Of a DNA stretch of 64,000 nt, positions 45,561 to 57,987 are shown one piece after another. Source of the DNA: Amaurobius ferox (Eukaryota; Arthropoda; Arachnida; Araneae; Amaurobiidae); NCBI GenBank assembly GCA_951213105.1, contig OX578152.1, positions 96,470,568 through 96,534,567 of the forward strand, given 5' to 3'. The translations under genes and the position numbers were made by a program. The notes beneath the pieces were generated by a model. It was given only the letters and a program-made list of their open reading frames with translations. It was not told where the DNA came from and did no database searches. Every line of letters starts with the position of its first letter. Within the stretch, counting starts at the first letter, position 1.

Positions 45561-46404
45561 ATTAATTAATTGAATTTGCTAAAGAAAAATATAAGGTGTC
45601 CTTATAATTATAAACAGGAAGAAAATAGGGGTTTAGTACTTTATTTTGCATTTTGTAACAAAGAAAAAATGTAAATATTTTTTTGTTTCATGTCATAACT
45701 AAATATTGGCATATAATTCAAATATAATATAAGTAAATGTTTTCTATATAAATTTCTAAAATATGTACTGTCCTTATCATTATGAGAATATACATATATT
45801 ATTGTTCACTTAGAGATTTAGAGCATAATACTGTATTGGTTCATAATTTTCAGGAGTGAACCAAGTTACTGTCCCATCAACAAAAATTAATTTATTCCAA
45901 GCCAACAAGGAACATTTTTCTATAGTCATCTAAATGACTGTGTAGTGATTGCAGAATTGAACTTTTTTGTTTGTGTTCTGGAGAAAAATATCTTAGAAGA
46001 TGGTGTGCAAGCAAAACAAAAACGACCAAAGCTTAGTTACAGAAGACTATAGTGAATGGATATACAACAGAACTCATTTTATGCATAAAAAATATAAGGT
46101 ATAAAGTATGCACTGAATTGCAAAGCGAAAAATGTGAAACTCATGAAATTCAACAAGAAATATTCTAAAATTCCCTAAAACAATAAAATACTACCTATAT
46201 CAGAAATTATAAATAAGCATAAGTATAGGAGCTGGTAGAAGGGAGAGGATTGGGAAATATAAAACTTTATTGGTGGAAAAATTACATTAGTTCTCCATAG
46301 GGTTCAAATTGATCATAGAAATTCAGCACCGTAACCCTCCTTATTTTGCCAGAATACAAACACACCTTTTTATTTTCAAGATTCTGGTAATGCCTATGTA
46401 AAAA
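45561..46404. other. AT-rich intergenic DNA
   Basis: No gene recognised. Confidence 0.5.
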
Positions 46405-46690
46405 AGAGAAGTGCTACATGGTCTCATTAATAGTGTTGCTGTTGAGACCCAGACCGTCCGACCTACCAGAAAGGTGTTTGGATGGCTGGGAACTGCCACT
46501 CAATTTAGACTGGAACCCAGTGGGGAAGGCATCCACAGGGACCATACCCTCCTACCACCAACCTCTCGGAAGAACTTATGGACCCACCTGTTTAACGTAA
46601 TCGTACTCCTTGGGAACACAACGGCAGTTTTGGCAGTGGCGGGAATCGAACCCAGGCGTACCGAGTGCAACTCCAGCGTCCTTTATTAAT
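46405..46690 (-). repeat. tRNA-derived SINE-like sequence (tentative)
   Basis: On the - strand GGGTTCGATTCCCGCC is a good RNA polymerase III B box (near 46639-46654), with TGGAGTTGCACTCGG about 35 bp upstream as a possible A box. The sequence is much less AT-rich than its flanks. Open frames on the other strand (46411-46689) are by-products. Confidence 0.5.
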
Positions 46691-47164
46691 AGAGTATGTA
46701 AATCATCGAAAGAGCACAAACTGTACCAGCTTTATGTATAAAAAATATCTAAATAAATGTAGCTCTATATGTAAAAAAACAGAAAATTACATTTTAAAGT
46801 TTCTTCATCAGGATCATGTTCTTTTATTCTCCCTAGCTCAGTAAATATGTATGGCTTTCCAAATAGCTGATAATTAGGATTAGTTTACTGATTGTTAGTT
46901 CCTAAAACAATTTTCTCCTTCCTATAAAAATTATGCCTGTGAAAACCATTTTTTAATAAATAAAAAATTGAAGTTTAGATCTTGTCTTTTGGGTTGCATT
47001 TTCTATGATAGAAACTCAAATGTATAATATGTGTAGATTACATATGGTAGAATATGTAAAAAACCTATCATATATCACTTCTTTGTGGTACAGAGATGTA
47101 ATATAACTTATAAACTTATTTTCTTGCATTTAATTCTTCAACATGGTTTACTTCCTCAATTTTT

Positions 47165-48119
47165 ACTTTCCTTATATACATAATGTATAAGGAAAGTATT
47201 GTGACGGGGTCGAAAATTCGAATTCGAGTTTTCGACGGGAGAGCACATTTCAAGCATCCCTGATCACGAATCAAACATTTTTGAAGTGATGTCTGTGTGT
47301 GTGTGTGTGTGTGTGAAAGTATGTGTGTGTGTATGTGTGTGTGTGTCAGTGGGTCTGTGGAGACGATAACTGACGAACGAATGGACCGAATCGAACGAAA
47401 TTTGGTACAAAAATCACAATCCGTAAACACTGGAAGCCTATTGTTTTTAAACGTAATCGAATGTTCAGAACCCGCCAAAATTTTCGAGTGAAATTTTGAA
47501 AAAATCGTCAAAAAATAAAAACCGCTAATAAAGTTACGCAAATAGACATTTCTTATGTAATTTTTCATTAGAAAACGATTAACATAAAATTTAGAACGCT
47601 AACATAAACCGTTCTCGAGATATTTCACATTTTTCAAAAAAATTATCAAAAAGTCATATAAAATAAAAAAAATATATTTCCTATTGAGAAACATGTTCAC
47701 TTTTCATATGTAATACCATGCGATAAATTGGGTGACATCATTCTCGTGGATCAAGCTCGTTCCATTCATGAAAAAAGATACTTCGAGTAATACTTTTTGT
47801 ATTTGAACGCCAATATTTATCTGTTATAAGAATAACTTATTTCTCCGTCAGTAAAGCTTGGCGAGATTTTGGCGACGAATTTGGCAGAATGTCGCCAACT
47901 TGGCGACTTTTTGAAATGTTGCCAAATTAACGAAAATCTCGCCAAATGGATAAAAATGACGCTAAATCAATGAAAATGACGACTAATTATCGAAAATTCA
48001 ATATCTTGGAAAGAATATTAGTATCTACTATAAGATAAACCTATTTTTTTTACTGTTAAAGTAGTAAATTCATTGCATTATATAAGGAAAGTCATGTGGT
48101 GCCCACATCAGATTTTTTT
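47165..48119 (+). mobile_element. 0.9 kb non-autonomous TIR element, copy 4
   Basis: This is one of the best preserved copies. It starts ACTTTCCTTATATACATAAT, has a long TG-rich run at 47290-47346 and a GGCGA/CGCCAA block near 47870-47945, and ends ATTATATAAGGAAAGT plus CCCACATCAGA and a T-run. Confidence 0.88.
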
Positions 48120-48279
48120 AATTTCAAAACAATATATTAAGTAAGATATTTGTAATTTTAAAATATATGAAATTTCAAAATAATATATGAAAATAATGGA
48201 AAACTAAATCGTTATCACTTTATTGATACAAAGATATAATATAATCTATAAAAATATTTGTTTACTTTTTAATATTTTC

Positions 48280-49240
48280 CAACATAATTGAAAAGTGTTT
48301 ATGACTTTGGTTATTCTGTCTGTCTGTCCGTTTGCATGATAACTGCCATAAAAATGACTTTATCAAAATGAAATTTTAGTATGTTGTTCAGACGGTCTGT
48401 GGGACATATGGGATTGTAAATAATTTAATATCACCCAATTAGTTTTGGATTGAATGAATTCGGGTTGAAAAAGTGAAATTCACTGAACCCTATAGGACCT
48501 AATTTTTCAAACATTTTTTAAGAGAAGTTAAAATTTGCAAATTGCTTTGAAAATTTTAGGAAATATTCAAATTATTCTATAAAATATATAAAAAAATTTA
48601 AGTAAAAATATGTTTAGTTTTTAAAATAAAAATTAAAATAATAATTACACCCATATTATATGAAGAGATTATGTGACCCACTTCAAAATAAAATATGGCA
48701 TCCATCTTTTTCCCCAGAGTAAAAATAGTGATTTTTAAAGTTCTTTTAAATTTACATTTAGTGTTGTGTCTGTCCTAAAACTGCTTTATTTTTGCGTATT
48801 TTCTGTGCATCTATATTTTGCGCCAACACAATTACAATATTTTTTAGTTTAAATGATCATCAAACTTTGATTATTTCTACAATGAAACCTAATTTTAACG
48901 TATGCAGAATGTAAACAAATCAAGCTGTAAGATGAGTTGTATAAGAATTGTTGAATTTCTTTTTTAAAAAAAAATTATTTAGCTTCAGTCTGGAATATAA
49001 GTGATATGAATGAAATATTTATTGATTTTACATCGAGAAGCAGATGATTTTATATCGAATTAGTACTTTTACCTCCATGGTTCTAAGTTTTTACGTAACA
49101 AATTATTGTAGTACTGTGATAATTAAAAAAATATCACGTACGGCTGAATGTATCGCATTTTAGAGATGTTTAAATAAAATTGCACTGCAATTAGAAAGTG
49201 TTTCATAATCAATGCTTTATGCATGATTGATCTTTATTCA
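48280..49240 (-). repeat. 1.3 kb dispersed repeat, inverted copy
   Basis: Reverse complement of the family at 5118-6425, missing the internal ~139 bp duplication. Shared features include TGTCTGTCTGTCCG (the ACAG run reversed) and ATCAATGCTTTATGCATGAT. Confidence 0.75.
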
Positions 49241-52200
49241 ACACTGTGTACGTCTGAGGCATTTGGTACATATATATTTTCAATGACTAAATTGTTAACC
49301 TTTTAGGAATTAGTTCAAAACAACGTCCAGATATGAGTAACTTAGTTATAAAACTGCTCAATTTGAAAGAGTTATTTCAAACTGGTCATATGTCCATAAT
49401 GTGATAAATAAATCAATATTTACCCATTCAAAACAATTATTTGTACCCCATGGGGTTTTTAAATGAGATTTTTCAAATTCTTAATTATTTAGCTTGAAAT
49501 ACAGTTACAATGGATAATTTCTTCAGGTTTGTCCTATTTCACTATTTAGTAGTGATCTTTAATGGGCTTATAGTTTGATGAATACTTTGTTTACTGTAAT
49601 ATTTTACTTGATATCTTAGTGCCATAAAAATAAAAGGAATTAACCAATACTTCAAGTTAACTTTTAGAAAGTAAAATTCAACAGATAATTACTAACCTTG
49701 AAAATACAGAAGATGGCTCCATACTTTGAATTAATAATCAGTTAGAATATAATATAGGGAACTTTTTAATTAGCTTGAAAGTCATTTCATGATAAAAATG
49801 TAAATTTTACAAAATATGTATTTTTAATTACATTAGATGCAAATGGTTTTAAAAAATCCAACATTTCCAAAGGGCAATAACATGGAGTAAAACTTATAGT
49901 CCAAGGAAGTAATTTGTCACAGTTAGGCAGGAAACGTGAGATTATGAGGCTATGCAGAAAATGGTTTGTCCAGAAGGATTTCACTATAAAGCAAAATTGT
50001 GGTATGCTTTCACTTACTTTCAAGATTTTAGACTTTGCTCATTTTATATTTAAAGAAAAAAAAAAACAATGGCTGAGAGAAAAAGCTGGGCAAATTTTTC
50101 ACTTTTAAAAAAAAGGGCAATGCACATTTTTTAGCTTTAAAAAAAGGCAGAAAATATTTCAGTTTTAAAAATGAGCAAAGTGCTATACTCTTGTGTGCTA
50201 TTGATAAATGTACAAAAGCTCTTTTCCAGCAATCATTGAATGCAACTGCTCTTATATTTAAAATAAATACTATTCCATTCTTTAAGAGTATATACAAAAG
50301 AACTGAATTTATTATGAAATTTGGTATCTACATTCAGAACTACTTAAGGGAGACTCCTATTTTAAGATCCGAATATATCCATCAGGATGTAATTTCATTT
50401 TGCAGTGCTCATTACTTTCAATGATTCATTGAAAGTAATGAGTACTGCACATTTAAAAGTGTAAGAAATATTTGTCTTTTAAACTTTTAGGATAAGAGGA
50501 CTAAAATAGAAGAAAACTGCAAAATGGAACATTAAACTACACTCATTCTGCACCATTAGTATATTTGCTGAAACTTACTAAAACATTTTTCAGTATTTAG
50601 GATTAAGGCTAAAAATAAATTTATTTTTTCATATTGTACTTTCTGAATAAAGAAATGCTGGTGTCACAATATATGTAAACTATAATTTTGAGTATGGAAT
50701 GGCATGTAAACCATGATCACTTATTTATCTACTAACATTTTCCCCTGAAGTATAGTCACATACTTCTAAACAATATACTACCATAACATTTTCTTGACAC
50801 CTTAAAATGGATTTATTTTTACATTAATCTGATGTAAATTTTTTAATGAACCCTGTAATAAAAGATGGACAGATATCCCTGTTCAGAATAGATTTTTAAA
50901 AAAAACTGAAATTTTTCTGTTAAAACCTGTCCCATGTAGAGGTAGTTTTGACCAAGATAGAGTACCTTTAAAAATTAAAGAAACATGAAGTTATTAAGAG
51001 TTTTTACTGATGACTGTATGTCTTCAAACAAAATACAAGATAATTAGAATAAAATGAAACAATTATAATAACTGAAATTACTACATGTTATTTAACCAAA
51101 TTTATATCCATCAAAATTAGTATCAAAGCGCCTTGTAGAAACCACATGTAAGGATCCTCCAAAATTATACAGTTAAAATACTCTGAACCTTAAGCTTACA
51201 ACTTTATTTTGATATGTTTAGATTCAAGAAAGAAAATAATGCATACCTTGCTCGGATGACAGTGTATTCAGAAACACTGGTAGAACTTTGGCTACTTTGT
51301 TGTATTACAAGAATAGTAATATGCGGCCATTTATATCTAAACAACAATATTTATTTTAAAGAAAATATTTATAGTGTTCGAAGATGCCCCTCATCCCTAC
51401 TCAATTTTTCAATATTTGTTAGTTATTAAAATGTCTAAAAACTTACTTTTAATGTAAATAATTATATTGTAGAAACTACACATACAAATTTTCTGGAGAT
51501 AATCCACACAATATTGAAAAGAAACAGATAAGTTCTAATTATATTTTAAAGAAAAAAAAACTTTCTATAACTTGCCATAAACTCAGGGCTAATTCTATCA
51601 AAAGGCTAATGGGGATTTTAGGTCCAAATTTTATATCTAAAATAAGTTTTATAGGATCCAAAGAGATACAAGAATGTTGAAATAAAAGCTGTCCCCGAAG
51701 TCAGTAAAGGAATCTTGCACACACTGAAATTTGATACTCTACTTTTCATGCATTCAAATTATTTATGTACTTTTATAAAAAGTTTTGCTATTTTCTGCAA
51801 TAGTATAGCAGTCAATGAACATTACTGAAAATGTTGGATGAAGTACGTTTCAACTCTATAATGGTCTTGCTAGTATTTCACTATAGTACTAGTCACTAAT
51901 CTGTGCAATGCAAAATATCTCTAAGTGTACACACGGTTCAAATCAAACAATAAAATAATATTACAGCTTTTGTCAGTTGGTGACTTATTTTAAGACTATT
52001 AACAATTTCTTATGAAACCACAATAAAAAATTACAGCACTAAACAATAACAAATGAAATTAAGATTACTATATGGTACACATGAATATGAAGTGAAGATT
52101 CACATTTCCTTGGCTAAAAATAAAAATATAGGTACCTCCATTTTATAAGATGAAATTCGTTTAAAAAAATAAATAGACCAATCTTATTTACATGAGATTC

Positions 52201-52440
52201 AAATTACATTAATATTATACGATATAATAACTAAAAAATAGATCCTTTGAAGTCAATGAAAACATTGAAATCAATAATTATTTAAAGACATCAAAGTAGC
52301 AAAAACTAAAAAGTTAAAAACATTCATAAACTTGGAAACTTCACACAGCCTATGCCTATTTCACACTTGTTGCCAATCTAGTAAAAATTTACTATTTTTA
52401 CATGTTGCCATCTTGGATTGATAAGTGCAATAAACTCTCA
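49241..52440. other. AT-rich DNA without a recognised gene
   Basis: Several short frames (49787-50424) have no recognisable domain. A near-perfect 24 bp-arm palindrome lies at 50401-50449. Confidence 0.5.
50401..50449. repeat. 24 bp-arm palindrome with one-base loop
   Basis: TGCAGTGCTCATTACTTTCA plus ATGA is followed after one base by its reverse complement with a single mismatch. Confidence 0.9.
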
Positions 52441-52830
52441 GGAAAATACCACGTGATATATACACCCGTCTCTACTTAGTAGACCTCCGCCATTCCCACG
52501 TAAGTAGTTTTAAAGAAAATATTTAGCTGGGTATTTCTGTGTGACGTCATGTAGATGTATGGCCATGAATGAATGACAATGTTCTTTAGTCTCTTCACAT
52601 GGAAATTCACATTTCAATTCGTCTATGCGCGATTTTGATATTGCAATCATATATCTTTTTTGCCATTTAAAAGCAAGTATTTTTCAAGGCTATTAAACTA
52701 GTATTACTAGCTACTTCTGCTTCTAATGTGAAAGTTACAATTGGATTTCATATTTGAAAGCTTGATTCCTCAATGCCCAAGCCGCACGCCTAGCGCAAGA
52801 ACGTCACACAATTTTTATGGGTATATAACT
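52441..52830. promoter_or_regulatory. CpG-bearing patch with a CRE, candidate promoter
   Basis: It has CACGTG (near 52450), TGACGTCAT (near 52541), GAACGTCAC (near 52800) and several CpG-rich words in an AT-rich region. On the - strand just beside it CAAGATGGC resembles a YY1 site. No coding exon can be attached to it. It may belong to an unseen gene or to a far-upstream DPY30-like start. Confidence 0.3.
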
Positions 52831-53179
52831 TAATCAATTTAGTCATGCATTATCTCTTAGATTAGAAGTAAATTAATTCAATATTTGCTAAATAAAAGAA
52901 TAATTTTATTATTTTCTCATACTATTGTATAGAGGAAGCTCCCGGGACATTCGACATTTAGACGAAAAAGTGAATCATGAGACATCATGAACACGTTTCG
53001 AACATTTTTGGAAATATTTCCATCAGTGTGTGTATATATGTGAAAGGTGCAACTGCACGTATTACTATGGAAATTTATATGTAGATGCATTCTATAAAAC
53101 ACGAATTATTCGAAATTAATTTATTTTAAGAAAGAGAGAGTACGTATAGCCATGAAATTCTATATGTAGATGCATTCTG
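52831..53179. other. AT-rich DNA with a short duplicated block
   Basis: TATGTAGATGCATTCTATAA near 53081 recurs with one change near 53162, just before the tandem duplication. A hammerhead/Penelope-like word order (read on -) occurs at about 53000-53036. Confidence 0.45.
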
Positions 53180-54506
53180 TAAAAAATTAGAATTAGGTGA
53201 ATATTTTGTAATCAGTGGGAGGGAGATGACCTAATTTCGAAGGAATGGTTTAATTTATATACAGTTATTAACGTGATTAGACCACGGCTGAAAGAGGGGG
53301 CGAGAGTCAGGGAGAGTGTGTCCAAGGCCACCTAGAATACAATTTATGTAGTGTATGTTTTAGATAGCCTTGGTGTGTCGCGGCCGGAAGGGTTGGATCG
53401 TTATAGTATAAGGGCGAACCTAATTAAGCACTAATAAAAGCCAACCTAATTGAGCGCAAATAAAAACCTTTCGGTTTTTATTTGCGCTCAATTAGGTTGG
53501 CTTTTATTTGTGCTTAATTAGGTTGGCCCTTATACCTATTTAAGTACATTGTTATTGTGTGCTTATTAGATTGGCCCTTATATTTTTCTCAATTAGCTAA
53601 TTGAGAACTAATCAGACAATCCATGAAATCAGCTCTTTGCTTCACTGATGCTATAAAATTATACTTTATGATGATGAGTCTAATAAATGATAAGCGAAAT
53701 GAATTTAGCCAACTGTTTGCATTTGAAAACAGAACACTTAAAAATAAGAAAGAGATTAAAATTTATTTTAAACTTTTAAAATATTGAAATGTTGCAATTA
53801 GATTATATAAATTCTAAATTGATTTGAAAATTTAAAATAATATTTGAAAATTTAAAATTGCAGTAGCAAAATATTTTAACAGAAACATTTTGAAAGAAAA
53901 GACTGTTCATAGAGATTAAATTTTAATTACAAAGTTTAATTAGAAGTTAATCATGTTCTAGCGGCGAATTTGACCACCAATTTCGACCTTGATAGACGAT
54001 GCTTTATCAGCTACTGAGACCAGGCCCGGCTCTAGGTATTTTGCCGCCCCAAGCAGAAAGCAATTTGGCCACCCCCTCCCTGAAATTCAATTTTCTATTA
54101 ACCTTTATAAATGCAATAGAATAGAGAAACACTGCTATATCGCCAGTTTTTAGTCAATTTTGTTCCAAATGTTTTTCAAGTGAATGGATCTTTCGTAGGA
54201 TTAAATCTTTTGATTTTTTCCGTTTTAAATAAAAACAAAATGTGCAATATCTCAACGAAATATATTAGCATCATATAAATGATGCTATTCAATTTTAGAT
54301 TAAAAAAATCTGTTTTCTGATGCATGTCTTTCCATATATATTAATACATTTTATTATTAAACATATTTTATTATTTAATCATGAATGATGTGTGTGTGTC
54401 TGTCTGTTCCAACTTCTTTGATGGCATTTCAACATACTTTTCTATGTCCTAGAGAGCTGACATTTGATATCTCTAGGACATACTATAAATAATACAGCAG
54501 CGTAGT
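53180..54506 (+). repeat. 1327 bp tandem duplication, copy 1
   Basis: Bases here recur 1332 positions later, with five bases (ATTTC) between copies. I noticed only two substitutions on reading through (near 53406 and 53691). It contains a long hairpin, a hAT-like CCGGCTCTAGG/GCCGCCCCAAGC terminus near 54027-54060, and no gene. Confidence 0.97.
53407..53534. repeat. 62 bp-arm hairpin in duplication copy 1
   Basis: The left arm 53407-53468 and right arm 53473-53534 are reverse complements with about two mismatches around a TTTC loop. Each arm itself contains two related ~28 bp units with CCAACCTAATT or its complement. A further AGATTGGCCCTTATA unit lies at 53568-53582. Confidence 0.95.
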
Positions 54507-54511
54507 ATTTC

Positions 54512-55838
54512 TAAAAAATTAGAATTAGGTGAATATTTTGTAATCAGTGGGAGGGAGATGACCTAATTTCGAAGGAATGGTTTAATTTATATACAGTTAT
54601 TAACGTGATTAGACCACGGCTGAAAGAGGGGGCGAGAGTCAGGGAGAGTGTGTCCAAGGCCACCTAGAATACAATTTATGTAGTGTATGTTTTAGATAGC
54701 CTTGGTGTGTCGCGGCCGGAAGGGTTGGATCGTTATATTATAAGGGCGAACCTAATTAAGCACTAATAAAAGCCAACCTAATTGAGCGCAAATAAAAACC
54801 TTTCGGTTTTTATTTGCGCTCAATTAGGTTGGCTTTTATTTGTGCTTAATTAGGTTGGCCCTTATACCTATTTAAGTACATTGTTATTGTGTGCTTATTA
54901 GATTGGCCCTTATATTTTTCTCAATTAGCTAATTGAGAACTAATCAGACAATCCATGAAATCAGCTCTTTGCTTCACTGATGCTATAAAATTATACTTTA
55001 TGATGATGAGTCTAATAAATGATGAGCGAAATGAATTTAGCCAACTGTTTGCATTTGAAAACAGAACACTTAAAAATAAGAAAGAGATTAAAATTTATTT
55101 TAAACTTTTAAAATATTGAAATGTTGCAATTAGATTATATAAATTCTAAATTGATTTGAAAATTTAAAATAATATTTGAAAATTTAAAATTGCAGTAGCA
55201 AAATATTTTAACAGAAACATTTTGAAAGAAAAGACTGTTCATAGAGATTAAATTTTAATTACAAAGTTTAATTAGAAGTTAATCATGTTCTAGCGGCGAA
55301 TTTGACCACCAATTTCGACCTTGATAGACGATGCTTTATCAGCTACTGAGACCAGGCCCGGCTCTAGGTATTTTGCCGCCCCAAGCAGAAAGCAATTTGG
55401 CCACCCCCTCCCTGAAATTCAATTTTCTATTAACCTTTATAAATGCAATAGAATAGAGAAACACTGCTATATCGCCAGTTTTTAGTCAATTTTGTTCCAA
55501 ATGTTTTTCAAGTGAATGGATCTTTCGTAGGATTAAATCTTTTGATTTTTTCCGTTTTAAATAAAAACAAAATGTGCAATATCTCAACGAAATATATTAG
55601 CATCATATAAATGATGCTATTCAATTTTAGATTAAAAAAATCTGTTTTCTGATGCATGTCTTTCCATATATATTAATACATTTTATTATTAAACATATTT
55701 TATTATTTAATCATGAATGATGTGTGTGTGTCTGTCTGTTCCAACTTCTTTGATGGCATTTCAACATACTTTTCTATGTCCTAGAGAGCTGACATTTGAT
55801 ATCTCTAGGACATACTATAAATAATACAGCAGCGTAGT
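54512..55838 (+). repeat. 1327 bp tandem duplication, copy 2
   Basis: Second copy of the 53180-54506 unit. Confidence 0.97.
54739..54866. repeat. 62 bp-arm hairpin in duplication copy 2
   Basis: Same structure as 53407-53534, shifted by 1332 bases. Confidence 0.95.
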
Positions 55839-57939
55839 CTAGTAGAGCATTTTAATCTATTAAAGTTTGTCACATCCTCAAAAAATAGAACCAGTATTTT
55901 TTTTTCTATGAAATGGCCATTAATATAAAATAGTTAAAAAAAGACTTGAGGGGTTGTACCGAAGATACGTCCGCAACGTAGAATACGTCTTATCAAATGG
56001 CTGTTTGTAAATAAAGCAACTGCTTACATAAACATTTCATTTATTTCTACAAACTACCAACTGTGGTCTAATAAGTTATTTATTACGAAATGCTAATTAA
56101 GCACCAGAATAAAAGAAATAAAATTTAGCAATTTGATTATCGCTTGATCATTTTTATCTTATTTCGCATTCGATCGCATTCATCTCTTGAGCGTGTCACC
56201 CCTCACAACACGCGTACATCCTCGGCCTAACACTTGGTACCACTGCCGTCCCCCTCCGACTATTACACGCCAAGCTACAATCCTTCAAAATCTCACTCTT
56301 TTTCGTCACACCCGATTTGCTGACATAGTCCCCATACCAGGCGCCGACAAAGACGTTATCATACATCAAAAGTATCCAATATTCAACACTATATATATAT
56401 ACAATAAAAATAATTTGAAAATCCAATGAAAGAATAGAAAGAAAATGAAATATATATATATATATAACACTGCCAAGTTTAACTGTATAAATTGAGTTCA
56501 ATTTTTTTTGTACTTTGCAGTAGAATTAAATGATTTTTTTTTTTAATTTAGAGCCATTTATCAAAGATTTCTTATGATTTGCCTCCATTGAAGCTGTTAT
56601 GAATAAAATCATTTAGCCGAAAATCAAAGTTTCTATATTTATTCATTTTTAGAAAACAATTGCAAAAATGAAAGCTTCTCTCATAACTAGATATGGCTGA
56701 AAATCAATAGGATTTTATTGATACCGATTTGGTATGCTTCTATTATGTAACTCGCTTCATTATTTCGAGATATGTATCTCTACCTGTAGGAAAGTAAAAT
56801 TTTCTAATATCTCTAGAACGACTAATGATAACTACTAAACAATGTTGTCCATTTCTTTCCAGTTAGAAGTACCTACAAATCATTTATTCCTTTAACAATA
56901 GTGAGTAGTATATATAATGCAAAAACAAAGTCTATTTTAAATCAAAAATTTGCAATACCTCAAAACACACATTTTATTGTGCTGTAAATGGTAATTTAAA
57001 AAATGAAATATTACATATAAAATTAATAATTTTGTAACAAATTATAATAGAATCATTTAAAATATATTTTTTTTTAATTATCGAAATAAGAAAATTTGAA
57101 GATTCTAGCCTTAAAAAAAATAAGAAGCTGTCAGTTATTGATTGTATACCAAATATATTTTAATTTGCTTAATTTGTTCGATAAAGTAAAATTTTTAATG
57201 AGAACTTCTAACCAATGGTATTCATTTACTCCCTGTTAAAAGTAATTGCAAAATTTGTAATAACTTAATAATACTGATTGTATTTAATTTTTTTATTTTT
57301 CCTGTTTCAAGTAAAAAATGCAAAATATCTCGAAAACGGTGCGTATTAGCGTCCTATATAAATGATAATATTCGCTTTTCAGTGAAAATTGAATTAAATA
57401 TTTATTTTTGTAACATTTTTAAACATTATACTTTTCATGCTCATCTTATTTTTTATTTTAAGTTCGAAAAATTGATGGCTTTCTTCTGTCCCATTCACCC
57501 AAAAATTAATGAATCTCTGATATTTATTGATTGAAGAAGTATTACTGAATTGTATTCTATTTTATTGATTTGTTATAGAGATATCATTGCCAAAGACTTG
57601 GTGTTTCTTTCAGAAATACATTTGGGAGGGCGAACCCCCCTTCCCGAAACATCCTTCACCCCACCCCCCGTCGCCCGATACATTTTATGTTACCGGACCA
57701 AATGCTAATAAATTCAGAAACTCACAAAATACTTTTTGTGCATTTAACCTAGTTTCTACTTCTTATGTGGCAGCATTTGAATTATTTTTACAATTTTATT
57801 TCATGATTGACTATTTTCAGAATGAAATTTTGTAGTTATAATTCAATTTACATTATTTTAAATTTTTTCTTCTTGTTTAGCCGGAGCAAGTTTTTCTCGC
57901 AATGTTTAAATACGTATTTGCTATACATATTCATTACTT

Positions 57940-57941
<2 letters not shown>
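55839..57941. other. AT-rich DNA, no gene recognised
   Basis: The patch 56170-56360 is less AT-rich (frames on both strands, 56187-56501) but shows no domain I know. AT microsatellites lie near 56386-56400 and 56450-56466. Confidence 0.45.

Positions 57942-57984
<43 letters not shown>
57942..57984. repeat. (AT)n microsatellite
   Basis: Uninterrupted AT dinucleotide run. Confidence 0.95.

Positions 57985-57987
<3 letters not shown>

Noticed and set aside
46411..46689. 92-codon frame on + in GC-richer DNA
   Set aside because: Better explained by a - strand tRNA-derived SINE-like sequence with a clear B box.
47116..47568. 150-codon frame on - strand
   Set aside because: It spans the 0.9 kb repeat copy and its TG microsatellite (hence a His/Thr-rich stretch); related frames occur in other copies only because of the repeat.
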